Below are positions 6,477 to 13,958 of a stretch of 19,551 nt of DNA, piece after piece. The position numbers and the translations under genes are program-made. Positions within the stretch are counted from its first letter, which is position 1, and every line of letters begins with the position of its first letter. Below the pieces are notes generated by a model. The model searched no databases and had not been told where the DNA came from. It was given only the letters and a program-made list of their open reading frames with translations. Source of the stretch: Solidesulfovibrio magneticus (GTDB taxonomy: Bacteria; Desulfobacterota; Desulfovibrionia; Desulfovibrionales; Desulfovibrionaceae); contig DLGG01000044.1 in the NCBI GenBank assembly GCA_002482565.1, forward strand, positions 266 to 19,816, in the 5' to 3' direction.

Positions 6477-8102
6477 ATGCTTTTGTATAAATTTAGAGCG
6501 AAATTCAAAAAAATTGGCGTGACTTTTGGCGCTGTTTTTGTCGTGGCAGTTTTGTCATTGGCGGCTTTCACGATTGATTTTTCGTCTTCAGTGAAATCAA
6601 TGCAGTCTCCTTATGGACAGATTGACTTCGAAAAAGTTCTTCGAGGGAAGAATTTTTTCCAGATCACTTTTGCTGTCTGCTATGGCCGCCTGATACAGGC
6701 GGTTTTTCATGAGGCCGTCTCTCCAAAGGTGTTGATGGGCCAGGATGATTGGCTTTTTTACGCTGGAGAATCGACGATTGAAGACATGTTGGCTACGTCG
6801 CCATGCCCGGAGAGTTTGAAAACGGCCTGGGCCGAGGGGCTCAGGCAACGAGCCGACTGGCTGGCCAGCCGGGGGATCGTTTATCGTGTTGTCATGGTTC
6901 CGGATAAGCACAGCGTTTATCCGGAATATCTGCCTGAGAGGGTCAGGGCCAGACTGGCTGTATCCCGCTTTCAGCAGATTGCGGACTACCTCGGCGATAC
7001 CGCCTGCCTCGTGGACCTGAGGCAGGCATTGCTTGCCGCCAAAGCCCAGGACAAAGACAGGCTTTACATCCATACCGACAGCCATTGGACCAATCTGGGA
7101 GCCTACAGGGGCTACCGTCGTATTATGGAAACGCTTGGAGAGGAATGGCGGGAGAGCACTGTGTGCATGGACGGCGGCGATGTCGTCACTGGTGGAGCGG
7201 TCGCGCGAGATCTCGCCAAGTTCAACGGCCTGGACTCCAGTGAGGGGGATGTGTATTTCCCAGCCATTTTCGGGCCGAATTTTTCCTTCCGACGCACGCA
7301 GACCATTCTGCCCGAAGGCTATACGGCAGATAAATTTCCGCTCGGCGTATTTTCCACGTTCAATGAAAAGCGGAAAAAATCGGTTGTGGTCTTTCGGGAT
7401 TCGTTTACGAGTTCCATGGAACCTTTTCTGTCGTCTTCGTTTCGTCACGCGACCTATTATTGGACTATTCCATCAGATGATCTGTTCTATAAGGTCGTAG
7501 AGCTGGAGCGGCCCGATGTTGTCATTGAAGAGCGGGCGGAACGATATTTCAAGGATGCGCCCGAAGCTGGTCTGGACAAAATCCTCGCAAAGTACGACGC
7601 CTTGAAATGCGATCCCCTGCATAGCCTTGGGTGCGAGAGGGCGTGGCTTATGAACTCGCTTGTGCGAGGGAAGTTTGTAATTGCAGGAGAAAAAAAGCCG
7701 TCTTGTATAGTCTATGGCAATGTCCAGATTGCCGAAATCTTCGACGACCTCCCCCTTGAAGGGGCTGTCGAGTCCGTGACTCAAGCCAATGGGAGGATAA
7801 CCATCGTCGGATGGACGAGGTCGTCCGGGCAGGACCGCCCCATCGACTGCATCCTCGCAGTCAAGGCCGACACGGCAGTGTATGTGACTCCCGCCGGCAA
7901 CGCCGGGACAGACGCCGCCGTCAGCCAGGGCCTTCAACCGGGACAGTCGGGGTTTGTCATGTCGATCCCGGCAACGTTTGTTCCCGATGGCGAGGGACCG
8001 ATCGACGTGTATGCCATCATGGGACGCTCGGCCCGTCTCATCAAGAGCATCGGCGGAAACGACCATGATCGCCCCGTCGCGGCGACTTCCGGCAAGCCTT
8101 GA
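6477..8102 (+). CDS. AlgX/AlgJ-like (SGNH-type) polysaccharide O-acetyltransferase, membrane-anchored, with extra C-terminal domain
   Basis: The 541-residue protein has one N-terminal membrane segment (~13-33), predicting a periplasmic body anchored in the inner membrane. Hallmarks of the AlgX/AlgJ acetyltransferase fold are visible: QDDWLFY (~95-101), HTDSHWTN with D201 and H203 as the likely catalytic Asp/His, and VVVFRDSFTSSM with D308-S309, where S309 is the likely nucleophile. Family members transfer acetyl groups to exopolysaccharides such as alginate, with the acetyl supplied by an MBOAT membrane protein. No MBOAT or polymer-synthesis gene is in the window. The last ~125 residues (from ~415) look like a separate beta-rich domain, possibly carbohydrate-binding. 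The first two thirds are clearly more AT-rich than all neighbours, while the C-terminal part returns to high GC. No ribosome binding site is evident, so the start is uncertain. Confidence 0.82.
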   Translation: MLLYKFRAKFKKIGVTFGAVFVVAVLSLAAFTIDFSSSVKSMQSPYGQIDFEKVLRGKNFFQITFAVCYGRLIQAVFHEAVSPKVLMGQDDWLFYAGESTIEDMLATSPCPESLKTAWAEGLRQRADWLASRGIVYRVVMVPDKHSVYPEYLPERVRARLAVSRFQQIADYLGDTACLVDLRQALLAAKAQDKDRLYIHTDSHWTNLGAYRGYRRIMETLGEEWRESTVCMDGGDVVTGGAVARDLAKFNGLDSSEGDVYFPAIFGPNFSFRRTQTILPEGYTADKFPLGVFSTFNEKRKKSVVVFRDSFTSSMEPFLSSSFRHATYYWTIPSDDLFYKVVELERPDVVIEERAERYFKDAPEAGLDKILAKYDALKCDPLHSLGCERAWLMNSLVRGKFVIAGEKKPSCIVYGNVQIAEIFDDLPLEGAVESVTQANGRITIVGWTRSSGQDRPIDCILAVKADTAVYVTPAGNAGTDAAVSQGLQPGQSGFVMSIPATFVPDGEGPIDVYAIMGRSARLIKSIGGNDHDRPVAATSGKP

Positions 8103-8239
8103 GGCAATTCCTGCCTTTCCCTGCGGTCGGCTTTCGTGAGGTTCACCCCCGCCGTGGCGCAACGTTGTTTTTTCCGAAAAAAAGGGCATGTTCAACCCAG
8201 GGCGTCCACAGCCCCCAAGACCGGTTACGGAGGACGGAC

Positions 8240-8752
8240 ATGCCCATCGACAAAGCCAGGGTCAAGGAACGCTTCGTTCAGGAGACCAAGGACTACCTCA
8301 TGCTCTTCGTCTACCTGGCTGCGTTTCTCGGCTCGTTTACCATCTACAAACGTCTGGTCCTGCAGGAGCACAACCTTTCCTACTATCACTACGGCTATTC
8401 CCTGTTCGAGGCGGCCATCCTGGCCAAGGTCATTCTCCTTGGCGACTGGCTGGGCCTGGGCAAGGGCGAGACTCGCGGGCCGCTGATCTTTGCCGCCTTG
8501 CGTCAGACCTTGTTGTGCAGCTTGCTGGTCATCGTCTTTTCCTTTGTGGAAAAGATCGTGGACGGGTTGCTCCACGGCCATGACCTGGCCTGGGGCGTGG
8601 ACGCCGTCATGAGCATGAAAAAACAGGAAGTGCTGGCCAACTTCCTGATCCTTTACGTGACCCTGACGCCGCTTTTCGCCGTGCGCCAGTTGGAAAAGGC
8701 CCTGGGGCCGGGCCGGCTGTTCGCGCTGTTTTTCAAGGGCAAGGCCGACTGA
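8240..8752 (+). CDS. Small four-helix membrane protein, unknown function
   Basis: I do not recognise the family. The 170-residue product has four probable membrane helices, at about 19-38, 52-74, 82-104 and 131-150. It has a charged N-terminus (MPIDKARVKERF) and a basic C-terminal tail (FFKGKAD). The frame is open from 8099, but ATG 8240 has GGAGG seven to eight bases upstream. Helix three is followed by a His-containing loop (LLHGHDLAWG). It sits 137 bp after the acetyltransferase gene in normal high-GC sequence, so it need not belong with that gene. Inner-membrane location is inferred. Confidence 0.75.
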   Translation: MPIDKARVKERFVQETKDYLMLFVYLAAFLGSFTIYKRLVLQEHNLSYYHYGYSLFEAAILAKVILLGDWLGLGKGETRGPLIFAALRQTLLCSLLVIVFSFVEKIVDGLLHGHDLAWGVDAVMSMKKQEVLANFLILYVTLTPLFAVRQLEKALGPGRLFALFFKGKAD

Positions 8753-8936
8753 CGCCGGCCGGGGGGGCCAAGGCCGGGCGTCGCGGGTTGCCTCCGCCCC
8801 CGGCGGCCCTACGGAGCAGCACCCCGGGCCGCCATGAGGCCACGGCCTTTGGCGTTCCGCCGTGGCGTCGCGAGTCCCGGACGCCGTCCATCGTCGTTCT
8901 TTCGCTTCAACGTTCCCAACTTCCGTTTTTTCCTAT

Positions 8937-8965
8937 GCCGGAATCAGGCTTTTGCTGATTCCGGC
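8937..8965. promoter_or_regulatory. 11-bp perfect inverted repeat upstream of glpT
   Basis: GCCGGAATCAG pairs with CTGATTCCGGC around a 7-nt loop (8948-8954). A CTTTTT run comes eight bases past the stem, so it may end the preceding transcript. Alternatively it may be a protein-binding site for glpT control. Confidence 0.45.
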
Positions 8966-9027
8966 AGCCCGCTTTTTCTGGTCAATCCCCGGTATCCTGA
9001 CAGTTGCAGGCAGGCTTGCCCCTTTTT

Positions 9028-9048
9028 CGCCGACGCGACGCGTCGGCG
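9028..9048. promoter_or_regulatory. 10-bp perfect palindrome in the glpT leader
   Basis: CGCCGACGCG and CGCGTCGGCG are separated by one base, centred ~115 bp before the glpT start. The two-fold symmetry without a usable loop favours an operator over an RNA hairpin. Confidence 0.4.
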
Positions 9049-9153
9049 ATGGCCGTGGAGGGATTGGGCTGGGGCGAGGATTCCTGCGGCGACATCGGGA
9101 CGTGGCATGTCGCCCGAGGCGTCGGGCAGTCTACAACCGGAGAAGGGGGACGC

Positions 9154-10530
9154 ATGATCGGCTTTTTCAAACCGGCGGAGCATATCGAGCGCTTGCCGCA
9201 GGACAAACATGGGTCGCACTACAAGGCCCTGCGCTGGCAGATTTTCCTGAGCATCTTTTTTGGCTACGCCGCCTATTATCTGGTGCGCAAGAACATTTCC
9301 CTGGCCGTGCCCGATCTGCTCAAGCTCGGCTTCACCAAGACCGACATGGGCTTTGTCATGAGCGCCGGAGCCATCTCCTACGGCATCGCCAAGTTCGTCA
9401 TGGGCATGGTCTCGGACCGGTCCAACCCGCGCTATTTCTTTTCCGCCGGCCTGCTCCTGTCCGGCGGCGTCATGCTGTTCATGGGCTTTAGCCCCTGGGC
9501 CGTGTCCTCGGTGGCCATCATGTACGCCTTGCAGTTCGTCAACGGCTGGGTCCAGGGCATGGGCTGGCCGCCGTGCGGGCGCACCATGGTCCACTGGTGG
9601 TCCACCCATGAGCGGGGCAAGATCGTTTCGGTCTGGAACGTGGCCCACAACCTGGGCGGCGGCCTGGTGGCCAACCTGGCGGTGTGGGGCGTGGGCTACT
9701 TCAACGAATGGCAGGCCAAGCTCTACGTGCCGGCCGGCGTGGCCGTGGGCATCGCCGTGCTGCTCATCATCACCATGCGCGACACGCCCCAGTCCTGCGG
9801 CCTGCCGCCCATCGAGGAGCACAACAACGACTATCCGCCGAGCTACAGCGAAGATCAAGAACTGGAGATGACCACCAAGGAAATCTTCGTCAAATACATT
9901 CTGCCCAACAAGTATCTCTGGTACATCGCCATCGCCAACATCTTCGTCTACTTCATCCGCTACGGCGTCCTGGACTGGGCGCCCACCTACCTGCGCGAGG
10001 TCAAGGGCTTTGACTTCAAGCAGGCCGGCCTGGCCTATTCCCTCTACGAATACGCGGCCATCCCGGGCACCATCCTGTGCGGCTGGATTTCCGATCAGTA
10101 TTTCAAGAGCCGCCGCGCCCCGGCCGGCATTCTGTTCATGGTCCCCACCGTCCTGGCCGTGGCCTTTTACTGGCTTAACAAGTCGGGTTCGGCCGCCATT
10201 GACAGCTGGGCGCTTCTGGCCATCGGCTTTTTCGTCTACGGCCCGGTCATGCTGATCGGTCTGCACGCCCTGGATCTGGTGCCCAAAAAGGCCGCCGGCA
10301 CGGCCGCCGGCCTCACCGGCCTTTTCGGCTACGTGCTGGGCACCGTGGTCGCCAACTGGGTGACCGGCTGGGTGATCCAGCACTACGGCTGGGACTGGTA
10401 TTTCGGCCTCATGCTCATCGCCGGCCTGCTGGCCATCCTGGCCATCGCCCTGACCTGGGGGCACGGCGCGACCAGCGAGAAGCGCGACGGCAACGGCAAC
10501 GGGGCCAGCCCCGAAGCCGCCAAGAGCTGA
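9154..10530 (+). CDS. glpT: Glycerol-3-phosphate transporter (sn-glycerol-3-phosphate:phosphate antiporter)
   Basis: This major facilitator superfamily transporter exchanges external glycerol-3-phosphate for internal phosphate across the inner membrane. The protein of 458 residues matches E. coli GlpT (452) in length and in long stretches: FKPA at the N-terminus, LRWQIF, FFGYAAYYLVRKN, VSDRSNPR, QGMGWPPCGRTMVHWW, RDTPQSCGLPPIEE, YGPVMLIGLHAL and PKKAAGTAAG. Substrate-site residues R45, H165 and R269 fall at the same numbers as in E. coli. The start at 9154 is chosen because homology begins there and a GGAGAAGGGGG purine tract precedes it. A terminator follows. No glpK, glpD or glpA neighbour is visible, so the downstream oxidation genes must be elsewhere. 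UhpT/UhpC are close relatives but fit less well. Confidence 0.95.
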   Translation: MIGFFKPAEHIERLPQDKHGSHYKALRWQIFLSIFFGYAAYYLVRKNISLAVPDLLKLGFTKTDMGFVMSAGAISYGIAKFVMGMVSDRSNPRYFFSAGLLLSGGVMLFMGFSPWAVSSVAIMYALQFVNGWVQGMGWPPCGRTMVHWWSTHERGKIVSVWNVAHNLGGGLVANLAVWGVGYFNEWQAKLYVPAGVAVGIAVLLIITMRDTPQSCGLPPIEEHNNDYPPSYSEDQELEMTTKEIFVKYILPNKYLWYIAIANIFVYFIRYGVLDWAPTYLREVKGFDFKQAGLAYSLYEYAAIPGTILCGWISDQYFKSRRAPAGILFMVPTVLAVAFYWLNKSGSAAIDSWALLAIGFFVYGPVMLIGLHALDLVPKKAAGTAAGLTGLFGYVLGTVVANWVTGWVIQHYGWDWYFGLMLIAGLLAILAIALTWGHGATSEKRDGNGNGASPEAAKS

Positions 10531-10536
10531 GTCGGC

Positions 10537-10569
10537 GCGCTTGCGCGCTCCTTGTGAGCGCGCAAGCGC
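10537..10569. repeat. 14-bp hairpin just after the glpT stop
   Basis: Arms at 10537-10550 and 10556-10569 are perfectly complementary with a 5-nt loop (CTTGT). It begins six bases after the stop. A second, GC-rich hairpin (CGGGGGG / CCCCCCG, loop ACTG) lies just downstream, giving three hairpins in a row together with the terminator. It has no T run of its own. Confidence 0.55.
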
Positions 10570-10636
10570 CTAACTTAACTGTCAGCGGCGGGGGGACTGC
10601 CCCCCGCTGGCAAGTCCGCGGCCCCTCCCGCGGCAA

Positions 10637-10669
10637 GGGGCCTGAATGGCGGTTCAGGCCCCTTTTATT
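10637..10669 (+). terminator. Intrinsic terminator of glpT
   Basis: GGGGCCTGAA (10637-10646) pairs perfectly with TTCAGGCCCC (10653-10662) around a 6-nt loop and runs into TTTTATT. It sits between convergent glpT and the antitoxin gene. Confidence 0.85.
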
Positions 10670-10710
10670 GTTGAGGATGTTGGAAGTCAGGACTGTTTCG
10701 AAGCGTTTCC

Positions 10711-11031
10711 CTACCCGTGCGCGGATTGCTGGGCGCGTACGACGCTTAAGCGCAGGCCCAAGGCCCGCAGGATCGCCGTGAGCGTCTTGACCGTGGGGTT
10801 GCCCTTCGGGCCAAGCGCCCGGTACAAATTTTCCCGACGCAGCCCTGCCTTGTCGGCTATTTCCTGGACGCCGTAGGCCTGGGCGATGCGAAGCAATCCC
10901 AGGCGCATGGCGGCATCGTCTTCTTCCTCAAGGGTCGCCTTCAGGTATTCGAAAGCCAACTCGGGGTCTTCCCGCAATTCCCGGACCACGGCGTCATGAT
11001 GGCTCACGCTGGCTTGTTCGATAGTGTTCAT
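10711..11031 (-). CDS. Xre-type antitoxin of a HigBA-like toxin-antitoxin pair
   Basis: This 106-residue helix-turn-helix protein resembles the HigA-like addiction-module antidote family. The N-terminal ~40 residues are acidic (LREDPELAFEYLKATLEEEDD), the usual toxin-contacting segment. Residues ~45-97 form the Xre/Cro domain, with the recognition region YGVQEIADKAGLRRENLYRALGPKGNPTVKTL. It should neutralise the toxin by binding and repress the shared promoter. Its ATG overlaps the toxin stop (ATGA), and AAGGAG eight bases upstream lies within the end of the toxin gene, so the two are translationally coupled. Toxin-first order is typical of HigBA. It runs toward glpT. Confidence 0.9.
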   Translation of the reverse strand: MNTIEQASVSHHDAVVRELREDPELAFEYLKATLEEEDDAAMRLGLLRIAQAYGVQEIADKAGLRRENLYRALGPKGNPTVKTLTAILRALGLRLSVVRAQQSAHG

Positions 11032-11387
11032 TTGGCCCGCTCCTTGAAATCGTGCAAGTACTCCACAGCCTTGTCGATATCGAATTGTTGCGAACTCTTG
11101 TCCCCCGCACAGAGCAGAAGAACCAGTTCCGTGCCCATGATGCTGTAATACACCCGATATCCAGGGCCGAAATCGATCTTGAGTTCAAACACCCCGCCGC
11201 GGCACGGCTTGCATGCGCCGAAGTTGCCGCCTTCAAGACGCTCGATGCGTTTCAAAATCATGGCCTTGGCCTTGATGTCCCTGAGCGCTTTGAACCAGAT
11301 GGTAAAGGGTTCTTTGCCGTCAGTCGTGCGGTAGCGCCGGCCACGTAGTGCATAGAGGAAAGTGTGTATTTCACGATACAATGTCAA
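11028..11387 (-). CDS. HigB-like (RelE/ParE superfamily, Gp49-like) toxin, start uncertain
   Basis: The product resembles the small RelE-fold toxins that cleave mRNA on the ribosome. Conserved segments include RTTDGKEPFTIWFKAL, RIERLEGGNFGACKPC, GVFELKIDFGPGYRVYY and LLLCAGDKSSQQFDIDKAVEYL. The family normally begins only ~6-9 residues before the Y-x-T-x-DG motif. No in-frame ATG is available here; in-frame options are TTG 11387 (used here, 119 residues), TTG 11381 or GTG 11399, none with a good ribosome binding site. A better-looking start (GTG 11374 or ATG 11351-11353) lies in another frame. A 5' frameshift or unusual initiation is therefore possible. The gene overlaps the antitoxin by 4 nt. 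Confidence 0.8.
   Translation of the reverse strand: MTLYREIHTFLYALRGRRYRTTDGKEPFTIWFKALRDIKAKAMILKRIERLEGGNFGACKPCRGGVFELKIDFGPGYRVYYSIMGTELVLLLCAGDKSSQQFDIDKAVEYLHDFKERAK
11365..11387 (-). promoter_or_regulatory. Candidate toxin-antitoxin operator and -35 element
   Basis: An inverted repeat, TGTAT-N6-ATACA, occupies 11365-11380. A consensus TTGACA on the minus strand (complement of 11382-11387) sits directly beside it. The -10 at normal spacing is poor. An operator overlapping the promoter spacer is the usual autoregulatory layout for HigBA, but it also overlaps the toxin coding frame if TTG 11387 is the start. Confidence 0.4.
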
Positions 11388-11461
11388 GATGCCTGTCACG
11401 GCTGGTCGCCGTTTTCTGCGCCATGGTCTCCAGCCCGCCGCCGTCGCGCCTGCCGCCCCAT

Positions 11462-11488
11462 CTGGCGCAAAACCCCCTTTTGCGCTAG
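11462..11488. promoter_or_regulatory. Inverted repeat upstream of the binding-protein operon
   Basis: GCGCAAAA (11465-11472) and TTTTGCGC (11478-11485) form a perfect 8-bp repeat around CCCCC, extendable by three more pairs including one wobble. It lies ~90 bp before the start of the PhnD-like gene and ~75 bp from the toxin start, in the divergent control region, so it may be an operator for either operon. Confidence 0.4.
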
Positions 11489-11577
11489 AGTTTCGGACGG
11501 CGCACGGCGCGGTCCGGCAGGTCCGCTGCCCGTCCGGCATCCCCGAATACTCCCGGCCCGTCAGGGCAAGGATGGCC

Positions 11578-12504
11578 ATGAGACGACCGTTTTTGCTGCT
11601 TGTCGCCGCCGTGCTGCTGTGTCTGGCTTACGGCTGCTCGGGCGACGACGGGCGCTATGTCGATTTTTCCAAGCCGACCCCAGCCGGCGTCCAGGGCGGC
11701 GGCAAGGCAGCCGCCGGCCAGCGCCCCCTGCGGCTGGCCGTGGCCTCGGTCAGCTCGCCGGGCGAAACCATCAATTCCCTGCGGACCATCGCCGAAGCCC
11801 TGGCAACCCGCACCGGCCGCCAGGTCGTCCTGATCCAGCGTAAGACCTACGCCGAGGTCAATCTGCTTTTGGCCAACGACGACGCGGACATCGCCTTCGT
11901 GTCCACCGGCGCGTACAGCGCCTATCGCGGCCAGGCCCCCATCGAGGTGCTGGTCATGACCGAATTTCAGGGCTCGGCCACCTACGACGCCCAGCTCATC
12001 GTGCCCCGCGACAGCCCGGCCCGAAGCCTTGAGGATTTGCAGGGCAAGGTCTTCGCCTTCACCGATCCCTTGAGTTTTTCCGGCCACATGGCCGTCATGG
12101 ACGCCTTGCGCTGTCTGGGTTCCGCCCCGGAGCGCCATTTCAGCCGCTATTTCTATACTTCCAGCCACGACCGGGCCATCCAGGCCGTGGCCAGCCGCAT
12201 CGCCGACGGCGCGTCCATCGACAACCAGATTCTCGACGTGGCCATCCAGAAGCAGCCGGAGCTGGCGAACAAAGTTCGGGTCGTCGCCACCTTGGGCGTC
12301 AACCCGTCCGGGCCGGTGGTGGCGGCGGCCGGGCTGGACCCCAGGCTCAAGGACGCCCTGCGCGACATCTTTTTGGATCTGCACCGGGACCCGGCCCAGG
12401 CCGAGGCCCTGCGAACCCTGGCCATCAGCCGGTTCACGCCGCCGGTTCCCGGGGCCTATGACGCGCTTCGGGCGCTCTATGACCGCATCGGCGGGTTTTT
12501 ATGA
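11578..12504 (+). CDS. PhnD-like phosphate/phosphite/phosphonate-type substrate-binding lipoprotein
   Basis: The 308-residue protein starts with a secretion signal (MRRPFLLLVAAVLLCLAYGC), with C20 as a likely but imperfect lipobox cysteine. The rest matches the PhnD-type periplasmic binding fold: PLRLAVASVSSPGETINSLRTIAEALATRTGR, then LLANDDADIAFVSTGAYSAYR, then LEDLQGKVFAFTDPLSFSGHMAVMDAL. That family binds phosphonates, phosphite and other small oxyanions. No ABC permease or ATPase is adjacent. Its stop overlaps the start of a histidine kinase (ATGA), which points to a sensory rather than transport role. Start: ATG 11578 has AAGG six bases upstream; ATG 11572, two codons earlier, is an alternative. 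The ligand is not predictable. Confidence 0.85.
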   Translation: MRRPFLLLVAAVLLCLAYGCSGDDGRYVDFSKPTPAGVQGGGKAAAGQRPLRLAVASVSSPGETINSLRTIAEALATRTGRQVVLIQRKTYAEVNLLLANDDADIAFVSTGAYSAYRGQAPIEVLVMTEFQGSATYDAQLIVPRDSPARSLEDLQGKVFAFTDPLSFSGHMAVMDALRCLGSAPERHFSRYFYTSSHDRAIQAVASRIADGASIDNQILDVAIQKQPELANKVRVVATLGVNPSGPVVAAAGLDPRLKDALRDIFLDLHRDPAQAEALRTLAISRFTPPVPGAYDALRALYDRIGGFL

Positions 12505-13949
12505 AGTGGTGGCGCACGGCGAGCTTTTATTTCCGCATCAACGTCGTCATCGTCAGCAGCGTGCTGCTTCTAAGCGTCGCCCTAAGCGGCGTGGTCTTCG
12601 TCCACAACCGGACGCTGCTGGAAAAGGAGCTGGACAAACGGGGCGCGGAGATCGGCAATTCCATCGCCGCCATGGGCAGCGAAAGCATCATCCTTGACGA
12701 GCGTTTCGTCCTGCACGAGATCGCGGCCAAGGCCCGGCGGGGCAGCGACGACATCCGCTACATCATGATCGTCGATTACGCCGGGGAGATCCTGGCCCAC
12801 ACCTTTGGCGACGGCTTCCCGTCCGGGCTGCCCCTGGAATTGCCCCATGGCCTGCCCCAGCCGGACGCGGCTACGGGAGAGCCGGGCGGCGAGGCGGTCT
12901 ATGCGGTGACGCGCTATCGCAGCAACGAGGGTCCCTTTCGCGAAGTGGTCGTGCCGGTGGAGCGCGGCGCCGTGGGCTATGTCCGGGTGGGGCTGACCGA
13001 GCAGGACATGCGCCACATCCTCGAAAAAAACATCAAGAACTTCTCGCTCATTACCCTGGTCGTCTGCCTGATGGCCGCCGTGGTGGCCACGCGCCTGGCC
13101 TACCGCATCGTGCATCCCATCGATCAGCTGGCCCAGGCTGCGGGCCAGATACGCCAGGGCAACTACGGCGTGCGCATCCCCCCCGACGATCAGGCCGAGG
13201 TCGGGCGGCTGGCTGCGGCCTTCAACGACATGGCCGCAACGCTGACGCGCAAGGACGACGAGAACGAACATCTGCTGACCGCCCTGCGCGACAAGGACGC
13301 CCGGCATGTCCGGCTGTTGCAAAAGGTCCTGAGCGTCCAGGAGGACGAGCGCAAGCGCATTTCCCGGGAGCTCCACGACGAGGCCGGCCAGTCCCTGGCT
13401 TCGCTTTTGGCCTATCTCCAGCTGCTTATGGCCGGCGAGGTGACCAGCAGCCAGCGCGAGGCCATCGGCCAGCTCAAAAGCCTGGTGGTGGAGATTCTGG
13501 GCGGCCTGCGCAAGATGGCCGTGGAGCTGCGGCCGCCGGCCCTGGACGACCTGGGTCTGGTGCCGGCCATGGCCAGGTACGTCGATGGTTTTGCCTTGCA
13601 GCGCGACCTGACGGCGATTTTCGCCCCGGAAGACGACAATCCCGAGCTCGACCCGGCCGTGGCCTTGGCCCTCTACCGCATTTTGCAGGAAAGCCTGACC
13701 AACGTCGCCCGCCATGCCCAGGCCAAGGCCGTTCGCGTGGAGCTGGCCGCCGTGGGCCGGGAAATCGCCCTGACCGTCAGCGACGACGGCCGGGGCTTTG
13801 ACGCCGCCGCCTTGCCGGCCGGCGAGGGAAGCCTGGGCCTCTACGGCATGATGGAACGGGCCGAGCTTCTGGGCGGGAACTTTCAGATTTCATCCTGCCC
13901 CGGCCAGGGAACGACGGTGCGCGTGGCCTTGCCGCGCCGACTGGGATAA
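12501..13949 (+). CDS. NarX-type sensor histidine kinase (HisKA_3)
   Basis: This 482-residue inner-membrane sensor kinase has membrane helix 1 at ~13-35, a ~145-residue periplasmic domain (36-180), helix 2 at ~181-199, HAMP at ~200-252, a short coiled region, and a HisKA_3 dimerisation/phosphotransfer segment ERKRISRELHDEAGQSL with phospho-acceptor H292. The HATPase follows, with an N box (ESLTNVARHA) and G boxes (DDGRGF, GLYGMMERAELLGG). It should phosphorylate the response regulator encoded 9 bp downstream. It overlaps the upstream binding-protein gene by four bases, so the three products are probably made together, with the liganded lipoprotein likely contacting the periplasmic domain. The periplasmic domain shows no motif I recognise. 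Confidence 0.95.
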   Translation: MKWWRTASFYFRINVVIVSSVLLLSVALSGVVFVHNRTLLEKELDKRGAEIGNSIAAMGSESIILDERFVLHEIAAKARRGSDDIRYIMIVDYAGEILAHTFGDGFPSGLPLELPHGLPQPDAATGEPGGEAVYAVTRYRSNEGPFREVVVPVERGAVGYVRVGLTEQDMRHILEKNIKNFSLITLVVCLMAAVVATRLAYRIVHPIDQLAQAAGQIRQGNYGVRIPPDDQAEVGRLAAAFNDMAATLTRKDDENEHLLTALRDKDARHVRLLQKVLSVQEDERKRISRELHDEAGQSLASLLAYLQLLMAGEVTSSQREAIGQLKSLVVEILGGLRKMAVELRPPALDDLGLVPAMARYVDGFALQRDLTAIFAPEDDNPELDPAVALALYRILQESLTNVARHAQAKAVRVELAAVGREIALTVSDDGRGFDAAALPAGEGSLGLYGMMERAELLGGNFQISSCPGQGTTVRVALPRRLG

Positions 13950-13958
13950 GGAGAGGCG

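Larger units (their letters stand above)
8753..9153. other. 401-bp spacer upstream of glpT with two strong palindromes
   Basis: No credible gene is present. The spacer contains GC-rich strings after 8753 and two conspicuous inverted repeats, listed separately (8937-8965, 9028-9048). The glpT reading frame is open back to 9004, but that stretch lacks GlpT homology and is probably leader. Confidence 0.5.

Noticed and set aside
8944..10464. 506-residue minus-strand open frame opposite glpT
   Set aside because: It is a His/Asp/Gly-rich composition typical of antisense GC-rich codons, and glpT on the other strand is unmistakable.
12582..13715. 377-residue minus-strand open frame opposite the histidine kinase
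   Set aside because: It is a shadow of the kinase frame, with no family features.
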